Below are positions 26,573-36,116 of a DNA stretch of 64,000 nt, one piece after another; within the stretch, counting starts at the first letter, position 1; each line of letters opens with the position of its first letter. The position numbers and the translations under genes were made by a program. The notes beneath the pieces were generated by a model. It was not told where the DNA came from. It saw only the letters and a program-made list of their open reading frames with translations, and did no database searches. Source of the DNA: CBDIDH01 sp965277595 (GTDB lineage: Bacteria > Planctomycetota > Planctomycetia > Isosphaerales > Isosphaeraceae); contig CBDIDH010000001.1 of assembly GCA_965277595.1 (NCBI GenBank), positions 1,922,001 through 1,986,000 of the forward strand. Reading direction: 5' to 3'.

Positions 26573-29500
26573 ATGGCACTCTTCGCGCCCCTGGCCTGGA
26601 TCGCGCTCGGGATCACGGTCCCGCTTTCTGGCACCGTCGAGGATGCCAATGGTCGACCCGTCGCGGGGGCGACGGTCTGGCTTGGCGACACGATCGCGAC
26701 CCATACAAGGCCCGAGGCCATCGCCCTGGCCGAGACCGACGAAGCGGGCCGTTTCCATCTCGATCGCCCCGCCGATCTGGCGGGCCGAGGTTCGATGTGG
26801 TCGCCGACACTCTGGGCCTTCAAGCCCGGTTCTCGAATCGCCTTCATTGAGTACAAGCACGAGATTCCGGGACCCGACGAGCCGGCACGCCTGGTCCTCG
26901 GCCCACCGACGGAGACCTCAATCCGCGTCGTCGATCACGAAGGCAAGGCCGTCAAGGACGCGCGCCTTCGACCCGTTCAGTTCACGTTCAAGGCGCCCAG
27001 GCCCCCCGATATCATGCTCGACCGTCTCGCGGTGACGACCGACGCCGATGGCCTGGCGACGCTCGACGGCCTGAGCCTCGCCGATGTTTTCGCCGCCGAC
27101 GTGACGGCTTCCGACGTCTTCGTTCAGTGCCTCCCCGTCGATTCCGAGACCAAGACCATCACGATCCGGGGCCGTGGCCGCCTCAAGGTTCACGTCGTCG
27201 CCGACGACCCGCGGGCCGCTCGCGGCTGGAAAATCACCGCGCGGTGCAGGCCGACCGAGCCAGACTATCGCGGGCCGTACACGGTTCACTGGTTTCGCAA
27301 GACGACGGACGACGATGGCCGGGTTGAATATCCCGCCATCGCCGAGGGTCAGATTCTCTGGGAGATCAAGGCCCCGGACGGTTCACCCTACCTCGTCGAC
27401 ACGCTCCCTTCGGTCCGAATCCTGCCCGGGAAAGTTGCCGAGGTCGAGATCGGCATCCGTCGAGGCGTTCAGGTCGAGGGGATCGTTCGCGATGAACCCG
27501 GCGGGGCGACGATTGCCGATCTCAAGGTCGACATCACGCCGCTGAAGACAGGTCGGGTCAACGCTCAGAATCTTGTCACCGATGCGCAAGGCCATTTCTC
27601 AACCTACGTCCTCCCCGGCCCGATCCGGTTCAGTTTCGCTCCCTTCAGCATGCCGGACGCCTACTTTCTGCCTCCGAGGGTTCAGAGCTGGCTCGATTTC
27701 GAGGTCAAGGAGGGAGAGGCCCGGCATGAACTGACCCCGCCTCCGCTTCGAAAGGCAACCCAGGTGCGTGGCCGGGTCGTTGACGAGGCGGGCAAGGCGC
27801 GCGCGGGGGTCACTGTGCGGGGAAGGTGGACCTCGGCCGAGTTCGGCGAGAATCCCAACACCCTTTCGGTGACAACGGACGCCCAGGGCGAGTTCCTCAT
27901 GGGGGGCATTGCGCCGAAGGCCAGCGTGAGCCTCAAGGCGACGATGGGGTTGATTGCCAGGTCGGAGCCGGTCACGATCGCCTCGGCCGGCGAGGGGGAG
28001 CCGGTCGTGCTCCACCTCAAGGTGAGTCCGACCCTGGCCCTTGCCGGTCGCGTGCTTGGCCCTGACGGTCAGCCCATCTCCGGCGCGTTGATTCAGGTCA
28101 GGATTCGCGCGCTTGACCAGCAGGGACATTCGGGCGTCGAGTTCGCATTTGACGGGTCGGAACCGTTGCGGACCGGCCCCGACGGCCGATACCGAACCCC
28201 CGACCAGCTCCCGATCGGCAACCAGTATCAGGTCGAGGCCGAGGCCCCTGGATTTGACTCCATGTCGTCCGGCTGGTCCCCACCCGACACCCTGAACGTC
28301 GCCGACCTGACGCTCCGTCGAGCCATCAAAAACCGCGCGATTCTCGGCCGGATCACCGACGCCGAGGGTCAGCCGATCTCCGGCGCCGAGGTTTTTCAGG
28401 CGGGCGAGGGTCCAAAACGCGCCCGCTCTTTCACCGACCGCGACGGTCGATATCAGGTCTCGGGCGTCGCCGACACCCCTTCCTTGCTCTTTGTTTCCAA
28501 AGAGGGCTTTCACTTCGTCGGCCGCCGGGTCGACCCGGGAGATCGTCCCATTGATGCTTCCCTTCGTCGCCTCGACGACGCTCCGGCCTCTCCACTTCAA
28601 CCGGCCGCCTCGCCGGTTTCCCGGGACGAGGAGCGGGCGATTGCCCGCGACCTGATCGCGGAAGTCCGCAAGGTCCCGGCAAGCATTGATGATTTTCCCG
28701 ACCGGCGACGTCTTCCCGAAATCAACGCCCTGGTGGAACCCGATCGAGCCATCGAGATGATCGAGGATCAGGTCGTTGCCGTGGATCTGGAACAGCTCAA
28801 GGCGCTGGCTCTCGGCCGATTTGAAGCCGACCCGCGCAAGGCCCTTGAGATTCTCGACGAAATCGGTCAACCAAGCCTCGCGGCGTCGACTTCCCTGGCG
28901 CTTTTCGATCGCCTGAAGGCGACGGCTCCCCTGGAATTCCGCCACGACCTGCTCGAACGCGCCGAGCACCGCGTCCGCGAGATCGAGGACTCCGGCCAGC
29001 TAACCAGCCTTCTCTCTCGGCTCGCCGACCGCTGGCTTGACCTCGGTGACATCGACCGAGGAACGAAGTTCGTCCGCGAGGCTCAGGTTCTCGAAAAGCA
29101 GCCTCGAACGCAGCCCTTCCCCGATCCCCGCGACGACCTGATACTGGCGCTGGCGCGCGTGGATCTTCCCGAAACGCTCAGGCTTCTTCAGGACCGAAAT
29201 CAGCCCGCGTCTCGAACCGACCGATTACGGCACGGAATCGCCGAGCGAATCGCCCCGAGTGATCCCGACGCGGCGCGTCAACTTGTCGAGGCGATGGAAC
29301 CGTCCCAGCGTTCCACGTGCGACGTTCCGTCTGTCTGCGAATGGCCTCGAAGGATCTTGCCGCGGCCCGGAAACTCGCCGCCGAGGATCAGACACCGATG
29401 GTCGAGGCACTTCTGCCCGCGATCGCGGCCCGAACTCTCGCGGCGTCTGACCGCGACGCGGCTCGGGCCTTGCTCCGCGAATCGGTCAGACAACTCGTGA
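26573..29500 (+). CDS. Secreted carboxypeptidase-regulatory-like repeat protein, N-terminal part (frameshifted)
   Basis: Starts at ATG 26573 (GGAGG six bases upstream) with a short hydrophobic leader ALFAPLAWIALGITV. About six beta-sandwich modules of the carboxypeptidase regulatory type follow, each with a G-x-V-x-D-x-x-G-x-P-x-x-G-A core: GTVEDANGRPVAGATV, VRGRVVDEAGKARAGVTV, LAGRVLGPDGQPISGALI, ILGRITDAEGQPISGAEV. A helical domain begins near 28600. Coding quality collapses near 29310, where the frame turns Arg/Pro/Ser-rich until the stop at 29500. The proper continuation is in the -1 frame from about 29311 to 30063, so this is one gene of about 1160 codons broken by an indel, or a sequencing error. 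Confidence 0.82.
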   Translation: MALFAPLAWIALGITVPLSGTVEDANGRPVAGATVWLGDTIATHTRPEAIALAETDEAGRFHLDRPADLAGRGSMWSPTLWAFKPGSRIAFIEYKHEIPGPDEPARLVLGPPTETSIRVVDHEGKAVKDARLRPVQFTFKAPRPPDIMLDRLAVTTDADGLATLDGLSLADVFAADVTASDVFVQCLPVDSETKTITIRGRGRLKVHVVADDPRAARGWKITARCRPTEPDYRGPYTVHWFRKTTDDDGRVEYPAIAEGQILWEIKAPDGSPYLVDTLPSVRILPGKVAEVEIGIRRGVQVEGIVRDEPGGATIADLKVDITPLKTGRVNAQNLVTDAQGHFSTYVLPGPIRFSFAPFSMPDAYFLPPRVQSWLDFEVKEGEARHELTPPPLRKATQVRGRVVDEAGKARAGVTVRGRWTSAEFGENPNTLSVTTDAQGEFLMGGIAPKASVSLKATMGLIARSEPVTIASAGEGEPVVLHLKVSPTLALAGRVLGPDGQPISGALIQVRIRALDQQGHSGVEFAFDGSEPLRTGPDGRYRTPDQLPIGNQYQVEAEAPGFDSMSSGWSPPDTLNVADLTLRRAIKNRAILGRITDAEGQPISGAEVFQAGEGPKRARSFTDRDGRYQVSGVADTPSLLFVSKEGFHFVGRRVDPGDRPIDASLRRLDDAPASPLQPAASPVSRDEERAIARDLIAEVRKVPASIDDFPDRRRLPEINALVEPDRAIEMIEDQVVAVDLEQLKALALGRFEADPRKALEILDEIGQPSLAASTSLALFDRLKATAPLEFRHDLLERAEHRVREIEDSGQLTSLLSRLADRWLDLGDIDRGTKFVREAQVLEKQPRTQPFPDPRDDLILALARVDLPETLRLLQDRNQPASRTDRLRHGIAERIAPSDPDAARQLVEAMEPSQRSTCDVPSVCEWPRRILPRPGNSPPRIRHRWSRHFCPRSRPELSRRLTATRLGPCSANRSDNS

Positions 29501-30063
29501 CGCTCGCCCGAGACCCGGCGATCCGGCCGTCTCCTGCCGTGGCTCTTGCCCGGCTCGTGCCCTTGACGGTTCAAATCGACCCCGACCGGGCGCCCGATGT
29601 CTTCTGGCTGGCTCTGTCAAGTCGACCCCCACTCCCGGCGCGGGTCGAGCAAGGATTCGTCCTCCCGATGACCCGAATGGCTTACGTGGATCTGGCCGAA
29701 CTGGCGGCGCTGACCGGGCGTTACGACCGGGCCGCGGCCGAAGTCGTCTTCGCGCCGGTCGCCGCCCGACTCAATCGTCTTTACGATGAGCGCTGGGACC
29801 TTGGATCAGAAGGCCAGAAACTTTTCCAGTACGCCGGCGCCTTTGATGGCCGCCTTGCTCGATCGCTCGTGGACGCCCTTCCCAACGACCCGCCTCCTCC
29901 GGCCAATCCCAACGTCCGCCGCGCCTTCGACATTCGCCACCACGGCAAGGCCCAGTCTCGACTGGCCCTGGCCCGAATTCTTGGTCTGCCAGTCCGGCTC
30001 CGCTTCGATGAGCCTCATGCGATGATCCGCAATGACGACTGGCTCCCGATCCTCGACGACTGA
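29317..30063 (+). pseudogene. C-terminal continuation of the frameshifted repeat protein
   Basis: This frame carries well-formed alpha-helical sequence directly continuing the helical domain of the preceding gene (LRMASKDLAAARKLAAEDQ, ALLRESVRQLVTLARD, FDGRLARSLVDALP). It opens with a GTG at 29317 but has no ribosome binding site there, and its first residues match the end of the upstream frame in character. The switch from frame 2 to frame 1 falls between about 29305 and 29320 (around the sequence CAGCGTTCCACG), which has no slippery heptamer. I treat it as the 3' part of a broken gene; an independent short protein is less likely. Confidence 0.65.
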
Positions 30064-30084
30064 CCCCCCCAGGAAGACCCTCTC

Positions 30085-31155
30085 ATGATCCGACTCGTCT
30101 CAAGCATGTCATCAAGTCGTCTCTCGATCGCGAGCGTGCTCGTCCTCTGGAACGTCTCCCTGGCGCGGGCCGATGAGCAGCCGATCTTGCCCACGCCCCC
30201 GCGACAGGCCGAGCCGTGGACTCCGCCGCCGACGAGCCTTCCCCGGTTCCTCATCTCCTCGACCAGAACGCTTTTTGACCAGGGTCTCGCCGATCCGAGA
30301 GGATGTGAATATCACAAGATCCGTCTCACCGTCGGCAGTGTCCGGGGTGGCCAAGGGAGCGAGGTTGCAACGAGCGGCTGGCTTCTGCCCGCTCGCGGCG
30401 AGGCAAAAATTCGGTACGCGGTCGCATGGAGCGGCCTGGTTTACCCGATCGTCGAAGACCTTGGACCGGCTGACCTCGACGCCGACGTCCTCGCCCTTGA
30501 AGACGCCGCCGGAACCGGCCGGGCCGACGTCGCTCCCCGAGTACGTCGGAACGACTCCTCGCCCTTCCAGGCGTTTAGAGCCAACAACGAGGCGTCGTCC
30601 GTTGCTGTTGCGTCGCCTCATCCGATCAAGGTTTGCCTGCTCTTGCGTCTCGGCCGGGTCGACCTGGCGGAATCGGTCTGGTCGGTTGGCTCGGGACGTC
30701 CCAAGCTTCCGAAGGCGGCAAAGCTCCCCGCGCCGAGGATCGACCTGACCAGCTACGGCATGTCGTACCTGACTCTCGCCAACGACCTGGCCTGGTATCA
30801 CTTTGACCGGGCCATTTGCGCCCACATGCGCGGCGACGATTCCATCGCCCTGGCCGACGCTCGCTTTCTTGACACGTTCGCGGGCGTCGTCAACGTCAAG
30901 GCCGAGGCCATGCGGTTCGATCGGCCCGATCACCCGACGGGGGCCGGCCAGAAGTCACCTTATTTTGATTTTCTCGAACCATTGCCCGCTCTCCTGGCCG
31001 ATCAGGAACGCCGGGCGAAGGAGCGCTTCGGTGATCGCCTCGCCCATGATCAAGGTTCCGGCCTTCCGAACGATGCTACTCAACGCCCTGAACGACCATT
31101 CGCCCGTCGGCGTGGCCGAGGCAGGCAACGCGGGCATTGTGACCGTGAAGCTTGA
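30085..31155 (+). CDS. Secreted protein of unknown function, N-terminal part (frameshifted)
   Basis: Begins at ATG 30085 (AGGA upstream), with a signal peptide SIASVLVLWNVSLARADE, 21 bases after the preceding gene. The body is mixed helix/strand (LRLGRVDLAESVWSVG, YLTLANDLAWYHFDRAIC, ALADARFLDTF) and resembles secreted planctomycete proteins without assigned function. After about 31030 the frame becomes Arg/Gly-rich (RRRGRGRQRGHCDREA) up to the stop at 31155, while the next frame reads as normal protein. This implies a second frameshift only 1.7 kb from the first. Confidence 0.65.
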   Translation: MIRLVSSMSSSRLSIASVLVLWNVSLARADEQPILPTPPRQAEPWTPPPTSLPRFLISSTRTLFDQGLADPRGCEYHKIRLTVGSVRGGQGSEVATSGWLLPARGEAKIRYAVAWSGLVYPIVEDLGPADLDADVLALEDAAGTGRADVAPRVRRNDSSPFQAFRANNEASSVAVASPHPIKVCLLLRLGRVDLAESVWSVGSGRPKLPKAAKLPAPRIDLTSYGMSYLTLANDLAWYHFDRAICAHMRGDDSIALADARFLDTFAGVVNVKAEAMRFDRPDHPTGAGQKSPYFDFLEPLPALLADQERRAKERFGDRLAHDQGSGLPNDATQRPERPFARRRGRGRQRGHCDREA

Positions 31156-31402
31156 TTCCGGAGCGATGATGAGCAAACGTTCACAGAAAGACGTCGCCGA
31201 TTTCCCTCCTTCAGGCGCCTCGCAACCGATCCGGATGGCCGACGTTTACGCCTGGGAGTTATCGACCCTGGAAGGTGCCCCCGCCTTTCATCCCGCCTGG
31301 CCCGAAGCCCGACGCGATACCGGCCTGGCCGCGATGATCGCCTTCGTGAAGGCCAGGGGGGATACCCCCGCGCGGACTCGCAAGCCAGTCCCCGGCCCGT
31401 GA
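31044..31402 (+). pseudogene. C-terminal continuation of the second frameshifted secreted protein
   Basis: Frame 2 from about 31030 gives protein-like sequence (FRTMLLNALNDHSPVGVAEA, DVYAWELSTLEGAPAFHPAW, AAMIAFVKARGD) to the stop at 31402, while frame 1 has degraded. The ATG at 31044 lacks a ribosome binding site. The junction probably lies at 31025-31050 (GAGCGCTTCGGTGATCGCC). Read together, the two parts make one secreted protein of about 435 codons. Confidence 0.55.
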
Positions 31403-31478
31403 ATCGAGGCAACCCTCCCCGAATGCTGGCAAGATCGAGGATATCGGCAAGCGGAGCGTCGATGACTCAGCCCGTTGA

Positions 31479-32837
31479 TTACACCGAACCGGCCGTGTAA
31501 AGAGGTGTCATGAGTTCGCCCGAACAGAGTCGCAGGGGTCGCCCCAGTCGGTCGCGGAGTTCGGTCGCGGGATCGACACCGAGGGCGTGGTAGACCGTTG
31601 CCGCGAGGTCGGGCGGGCCGAAGCTCTTGGAAACCGGGTACGCCCCCAGCTTGTCCGACTTGCCGATCAGCTGGCCGCCGATCACCCCGGCACCGGCGAA
31701 GACCGCCGAGAAGACCGCGGGCCAGTGATCGCGCCCCGGCACGTCGCCCGGCTTGAGCGGGTGAATTCGAGGCGTCCGGCCGAACTCGCCGAGCATCACG
31801 ACGAGCGTCTCGTCGAGCAAGCCGCGCGTATCCAGGTCGTCGAGCAAGGTCGAGACCGCTCGATCAAGCGGCGGAAGCAGGTCATTCTTGAGTCGCGGAA
31901 AGTTGGCGACGTGCGTATCCCAGGTCTGAACGATCCCCATCGTCGCCTGGACGACGGGAACGCCCGCTTCGATCAACCTTCGCGCGGTCAGCAGGGTCTT
32001 CCCGAACGAATGGCGGCCGTAGCGATCCACGAGCCTCGGGTCTTCGCGCTGGGTGTCGAGGGCAAGGCCGACCTTGCCGTTGCAGAGCATCGCCAGCGCC
32101 GCCTCGCGCTGATCGTTGAAGGCATCGCCGGGATCGATCGGGGCGAACTGCTCCATCAGGTGACGGCGACGGTGCAGGCGTTCCGGATTGAGGCCGTCGG
32201 GAAGGGTCAGGCTGTCGTCGCGAGCCTCGGGCCGGTTCGGGTCGAGCCGAAGCTGCCAGGGATCATGACGCGGGCCGAGAAATCCAGCATCCTGACCGGG
32301 CCATGTTAGAGGGCCTTCGACGAGTCGCGTCGGCAGGGCGATCCCGCTCGGCAGGCCATCGCCCCGGCGTCGAACCTTGTCAACGACCGCGCCGTAACAC
32401 GGAAAATCATCGCGCGAGGCCACCCGATCGAGGTCGTTCGCCCCTCGGGGCGTTGACGGATGCCCGGTCAGAACGTGATGCACGGCGACCAGGTGATTCC
32501 CCTCGCCGTGCGACATCGATCGGACAATCGCCAGGCGATCCGTCCTCGCCGCAAGCCGCGGCAGGTGCTCGCAAACCCGGATGCCGGGCACGGTGGAATC
32601 GATCGGCTTGAATTCCCCTCGGACACCATCGGGCGCCTCGGGTTTCATGTCGAAGGAGTCATGCTGGCCCAGGCCGCCACTCAGGAGGATCACGATGACC
32701 GACTTCGCCCGGCCGTTCGTCAGCGATGCCGCCGCGCCTCGGCCGGCGAGCAGGCCCGGAAGGCTCATTCCCAGCAGGCCGGAATAGCCAACCTGAAGTA
32801 ACTGCCGACGCGAGATTTTCCGCCCTTGATCGAGCAT
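31479..32837 (-). CDS. DUF1501 family secreted protein
   Basis: 452 aa from ATG 32837 (AAGGAG eight bases upstream; longer frames upstream are rejected). A Tat-type leader SRRQLLQVGYSGLLGMSLPG is typical of DUF1501 proteins. The body has the sulfatase/phosphatase-superfamily-like conserved blocks of this family: VIVILLSGGLGQHDSFDMKP, VRSMSHGEGNHL, VVQATMGIVQTWDTH, VVMLGEFGRTPRI and GRDHWP. In planctomycetes these genes usually sit next to DUF1549/DUF1553 cytochrome genes, but here no such neighbour is adjacent. Function unknown; exported. Confidence 0.92.
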   Translation of the reverse strand: MLDQGRKISRRQLLQVGYSGLLGMSLPGLLAGRGAAASLTNGRAKSVIVILLSGGLGQHDSFDMKPEAPDGVRGEFKPIDSTVPGIRVCEHLPRLAARTDRLAIVRSMSHGEGNHLVAVHHVLTGHPSTPRGANDLDRVASRDDFPCYGAVVDKVRRRGDGLPSGIALPTRLVEGPLTWPGQDAGFLGPRHDPWQLRLDPNRPEARDDSLTLPDGLNPERLHRRRHLMEQFAPIDPGDAFNDQREAALAMLCNGKVGLALDTQREDPRLVDRYGRHSFGKTLLTARRLIEAGVPVVQATMGIVQTWDTHVANFPRLKNDLLPPLDRAVSTLLDDLDTRGLLDETLVVMLGEFGRTPRIHPLKPGDVPGRDHWPAVFSAVFAGAGVIGGQLIGKSDKLGAYPVSKSFGPPDLAATVYHALGVDPATELRDRLGRPLRLCSGELMTPLYTAGSV

Positions 32838-32960
32838 GCCGAGGACTCCTTCAGAGGGCCCGGACGAGACGTCGGGAACTGAAACCTCCGCATGAAGTTT
32901 AACATTTGCCGGCCTTCGTTCCAAGTCGGCTGGAACGGAACCAGGAGAATTGCGAAGGCC

Positions 32961-33019
32961 CGATGACCGATGACCAGGAGGAACAATTCCTCGGTCATCG
33001 GTCCTTGGTCATCGGTCAT
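32961..33019. repeat. Inverted 7-bp repeats (CGATGAC / CGGTCAT)
   Basis: CGATGAC occurs twice in tandem (32961-32974). Then come a short GAGGAA-CAA-TTCCTC hairpin core and four opposite-strand heptamers (32992-33019: CGGTCAT, CGGTCCT, TGGTCAT, CGGTCAT). GACCGATGACC pairs perfectly with GGTCATCGGTC, giving a stem of about 17 bp with a two-base bulge. It is intergenic, between the 5' end of the DUF1501 gene and the 3' end of the NHL/FG-GAP gene. The same unit type occurs at 60815-60879. Confidence 0.88.
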
Positions 33020-33090
33020 CGAGATTTTGCCAATCTCGGGCAACCGGAACAGCAAAACCGCGAAGTCGTCCGGTCCTTCAGGCCATGCAA

Positions 33091-35976
33091 TCACGAGCCG
33101 AGCGTTGGCGACCGCGCGGCCTTATCGAATTTGGAGGGATCGCCGAAGGAAATCAACGAGGTTGTGCCCGAGATATCCGTCAGAATGATCCAGAGACCGG
33201 CCTCGGGGCGGTAAAGGGCCAGGTCGGTCATGCCGTCGCCGTTGTAGGCTCCGGGCGCGGGGGTGTCGTTGGCGGAAGGGTCGCCGAACTGGAGGTAATC
33301 GTTGGTGCCGTCGGGCTTGAGAAGAATCCAGAGATCGACGCTCGGTCGGAAGACGGCGAGAGCCGCCTTGCCCGTGCCGAAATAATTGCCCGGGACGGGG
33401 ATATCCCCCTGCGCGGGGTCGCCATACTGGAAAATCTCGTTGGGACCGCCTGACGAAGGGTGAATGATCCACTGGTCGGTTGATGGCCGGAAAACGGCGA
33501 AGTCCGTCTTGCCGTCGCCGTCGTAATCGGCGGGGGCGGCGATATCGCCCTGGGCGGGGTCGCCAAACTGGAACTTTTTCACGGTCCCGTCGAACAACTG
33601 GATGGACCAGGTGTCGGTCGTCGGATCGAAAACCGCGAGGTTCTGGCGGCCGGTCCCCTCGTAATCTCCGGGAACGGCGACGAGGTCGGAATTCACCGTC
33701 GTGGGGAAATACGCCGTTCGCAGCGCACCGTTGCTCTGGCGAATCAACCACTCGTCGGCCAGGGGACGGAACGACGCGAGTTCATCGGGCGCGATCCCCT
33801 GAACCACCGGAATATTGACGATTGGCGAGAGCGCGGGAACGTCCGTCGTCGCGGTCGAAGTTGATCCGAACTGGATCGGCGAGGTGACTTGAATGGCATT
33901 GAGGTTGGCAAAGGTCCAGTAGGATGTCGTGGGATCGTAGACGGCCAGATCCGTATGCCCCAGGTTTGTGTAATCTCCCTCGGCGGGGACGTCATGCGTC
34001 GAGGGGTCGCCGAAGTTGACTTGCCTGTCGGTGCCGTCGGGCTGTCGGATGATCCAGAGGTCGGACGACGGGCGGAAGACCGCGAGCGTGGCCATGCCGG
34101 TTCCGAAGTAGTCGCCCGGCACGGGCGTATCGCCCTGCGCGGGATCGCCGTAATGGAGGATCTCATCGGGACCCCCCGACGACGGCCGGATGATCCATTC
34201 ATCGGTTGACGGCCGGAAGACGGCGAGGTCGGTCTTGCCATCGCCGTCGTAATCGGCCGGCGCGGCGACGTCGCCAAAAGCCGGGTCGCCGAACTGGATG
34301 TGAACCACGCCCGTGCTCTCCTGGATGTTCCAGGTCGCCGTTGACGGCGTGTACGTCGCCAGGTCGGACTTGCCGATCCCCTCGTAATCGCCGGGCGCGG
34401 CCGTATCGCCGGGACTGCCGAACTGGACCGACTGCGAGGTCCCATCCGGGTTGCGGATCTGCCAGGTCGCGGTCGTCGCGTTGAAGAGGGCGAGGTCGGC
34501 CTTGCCGTCACCGTTGTAATCCCCCGCGCCCGAGGACGAGGCCGTCGGAATGACCGAGACGGTCGAGACCGAAGGGGTGATTTCGCGAATCCGGCCGTTT
34601 CCAAAATCGGCGACATAAATATTGCCGGAAGAGTCCACCGCGACGTCGAGCGGCAGGGAGAGTTCGGCATTGACCGAAGGACCGCCATCGCCGGAAAAAC
34701 CGTACGCGCCGGTGCCCGCGATCGTGCTGATGAACCCGGTCGACGCACCGACCTGGCGGATGCGATAATTTTCCGTATCGGCAATATCAAGGTTGCCCGA
34801 CGGATCGACCGCGACGCTTTCAGGTTCCGAGAGCGCGGCCTGGGTGGCCGGACCGCCGTCGCCTCCGTAGCCATAATATCCAGAACCCGCGACAATCGAG
34901 ATCAGCCCAGTCGACTGATCAATCTTGAAGGCCTCGGCTCCGTTGGCGGTGTAAAGATTTCCCGAGGAATCGACGGACACTTTATAAGGGTAGATTTCCG
35001 CGCCGAGCGCTGTCCCGGGCCCTGCGTAACCTCCCCCGGCAATCGTGTTGATGATCCCGGTGGCGGCGTCGACCTTGCGAATGCGATCGGAGTCGGCGAT
35101 ATAGAGATTCCCGGCGGCATCGACGGCCACGCCCGTTGGATACTGGAGTGACGCCGAGGTAGCCGGGCCACCGTCGCCGATTCCGCCACCGCTCGAGGTT
35201 CCGTTCCCGGCAACGTCGGTAAGAATTCCCGTGGCGTGATCAACGCGAAGCACGCGCGCACCCGCCGCGTCGGCGATATAAAGGTTGCCCGCGGCGTCCA
35301 CGGCGACACCCCGAGGATCAACAAGTCGCGCTGAGGTCGCCGGACCGCCGATCCCGGTGCTTCCCGACGGCCCCGTGCCGGCGACCGTGGTGATGATCCC
35401 CGTCGCACGATCGACCCGGCGCACCACGTCGCTGCTGCCGCTCTCTGCGATGTACAAATTGCCCTCGGCATCGACCGCGATTCCGTACGGCGAATCAAGC
35501 TCCGCGGCGGTGGCCAGGCCGCCGTCACCACCGCTGCCCCCCCCCGCCACCGTGCTGATCACCGAGCCATGAGGGGTCGGGCTGCTGCTGCCTCCAAAAG
35601 TCGCGCCATCACCGCTGTAAATGGCCTGCAAGAAGTGCTGGCCGGGGGCCAAGGTCGCGATGCTCAGCGTCGCCGCGCCATTGACGACCGGCTGCACGCC
35701 GAGCGTTGTCGAGCCGTCGTTGAAGGTCACCGACCCGGCGTCAGGCGTGCCGCCGGTGGAGGTCACGTCGGCTGTCAGCGTCTCTGTCTGGCTGAACCGG
35801 ATCGTGGCCGCCGAAAGTTCCAGCGTCGTGACCGTCGCGGCGGTCAATAAGGCCCGGCCTTCGAGAACGGCCACGGTTGCCGAGAACCTTCGATCAGGAC
35901 CCTGGACGCGTCGAGAAGGCTTTCGCGAACGGGTCAGACCTCCGATCAACAACGACGGACGTCGGCTCACTGGCAT
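33091..35976 (-). CDS. Surface protein with Ig-like, NHL and FG-GAP/VCBS-like repeats
   Basis: 961 aa. A basic N-terminus carries VAVLEGRALLTAATV (residues 36-50), the export-type LEGRxLL motif, without a standard signal peptide. An Ig-like domain (about 50-130) is followed by NHL propeller repeats (ELDSPYGIAVDAEGNLYIAE and variants, about 135-480), then FG-GAP-like calcium-type repeats (GDYNGDGKADLALF, APADYDGDGKTDLAVFRPS) to the C-terminus. A stretch of about 100 residues recurs 242 residues later in near-identical form. Probably an extracellular adhesin or binding protein (inference). Confidence 0.87.
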   Translation of the reverse strand: MPVSRRPSLLIGGLTRSRKPSRRVQGPDRRFSATVAVLEGRALLTAATVTTLELSAATIRFSQTETLTADVTSTGGTPDAGSVTFNDGSTTLGVQPVVNGAATLSIATLAPGQHFLQAIYSGDGATFGGSSSPTPHGSVISTVAGGGSGGDGGLATAAELDSPYGIAVDAEGNLYIAESGSSDVVRRVDRATGIITTVAGTGPSGSTGIGGPATSARLVDPRGVAVDAAGNLYIADAAGARVLRVDHATGILTDVAGNGTSSGGGIGDGGPATSASLQYPTGVAVDAAGNLYIADSDRIRKVDAATGIINTIAGGGYAGPGTALGAEIYPYKVSVDSSGNLYTANGAEAFKIDQSTGLISIVAGSGYYGYGGDGGPATQAALSEPESVAVDPSGNLDIADTENYRIRQVGASTGFISTIAGTGAYGFSGDGGPSVNAELSLPLDVAVDSSGNIYVADFGNGRIREITPSVSTVSVIPTASSSGAGDYNGDGKADLALFNATTATWQIRNPDGTSQSVQFGSPGDTAAPGDYEGIGKSDLATYTPSTATWNIQESTGVVHIQFGDPAFGDVAAPADYDGDGKTDLAVFRPSTDEWIIRPSSGGPDEILHYGDPAQGDTPVPGDYFGTGMATLAVFRPSSDLWIIRQPDGTDRQVNFGDPSTHDVPAEGDYTNLGHTDLAVYDPTTSYWTFANLNAIQVTSPIQFGSTSTATTDVPALSPIVNIPVVQGIAPDELASFRPLADEWLIRQSNGALRTAYFPTTVNSDLVAVPGDYEGTGRQNLAVFDPTTDTWSIQLFDGTVKKFQFGDPAQGDIAAPADYDGDGKTDFAVFRPSTDQWIIHPSSGGPNEIFQYGDPAQGDIPVPGNYFGTGKAALAVFRPSVDLWILLKPDGTNDYLQFGDPSANDTPAPGAYNGDGMTDLALYRPEAGLWIILTDISGTTSLISFGDPSKFDKAARSPTLGS

Positions 35977-36060
35977 GGGGGGAGACTCCGCGGTGTCTGG
36001 TACGGGCTCGCTTGGGTGTGCTCAACGTATTACACACATTGCGATACCACAATACCATCG

Positions 36061-36082
36061 AAAATCCGTACTCATGGATTTT
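36061..36082. terminator. Weak AT-rich stem-loop between two minus-strand genes
   Basis: AAAATCC (36061-36067) and GGATTTT (36076-36082) form a perfect 7-bp stem around eight bases. It lies about 40 bases past the stop of the propeller dehydrogenase-like gene at 36117. Termination is possible but the T-rich part is within the stem. Confidence 0.35.
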
Positions 36083-36116
36083 TCATTTTCGAAAGCGCCG
36101 CGGGAGCGATTCACGA

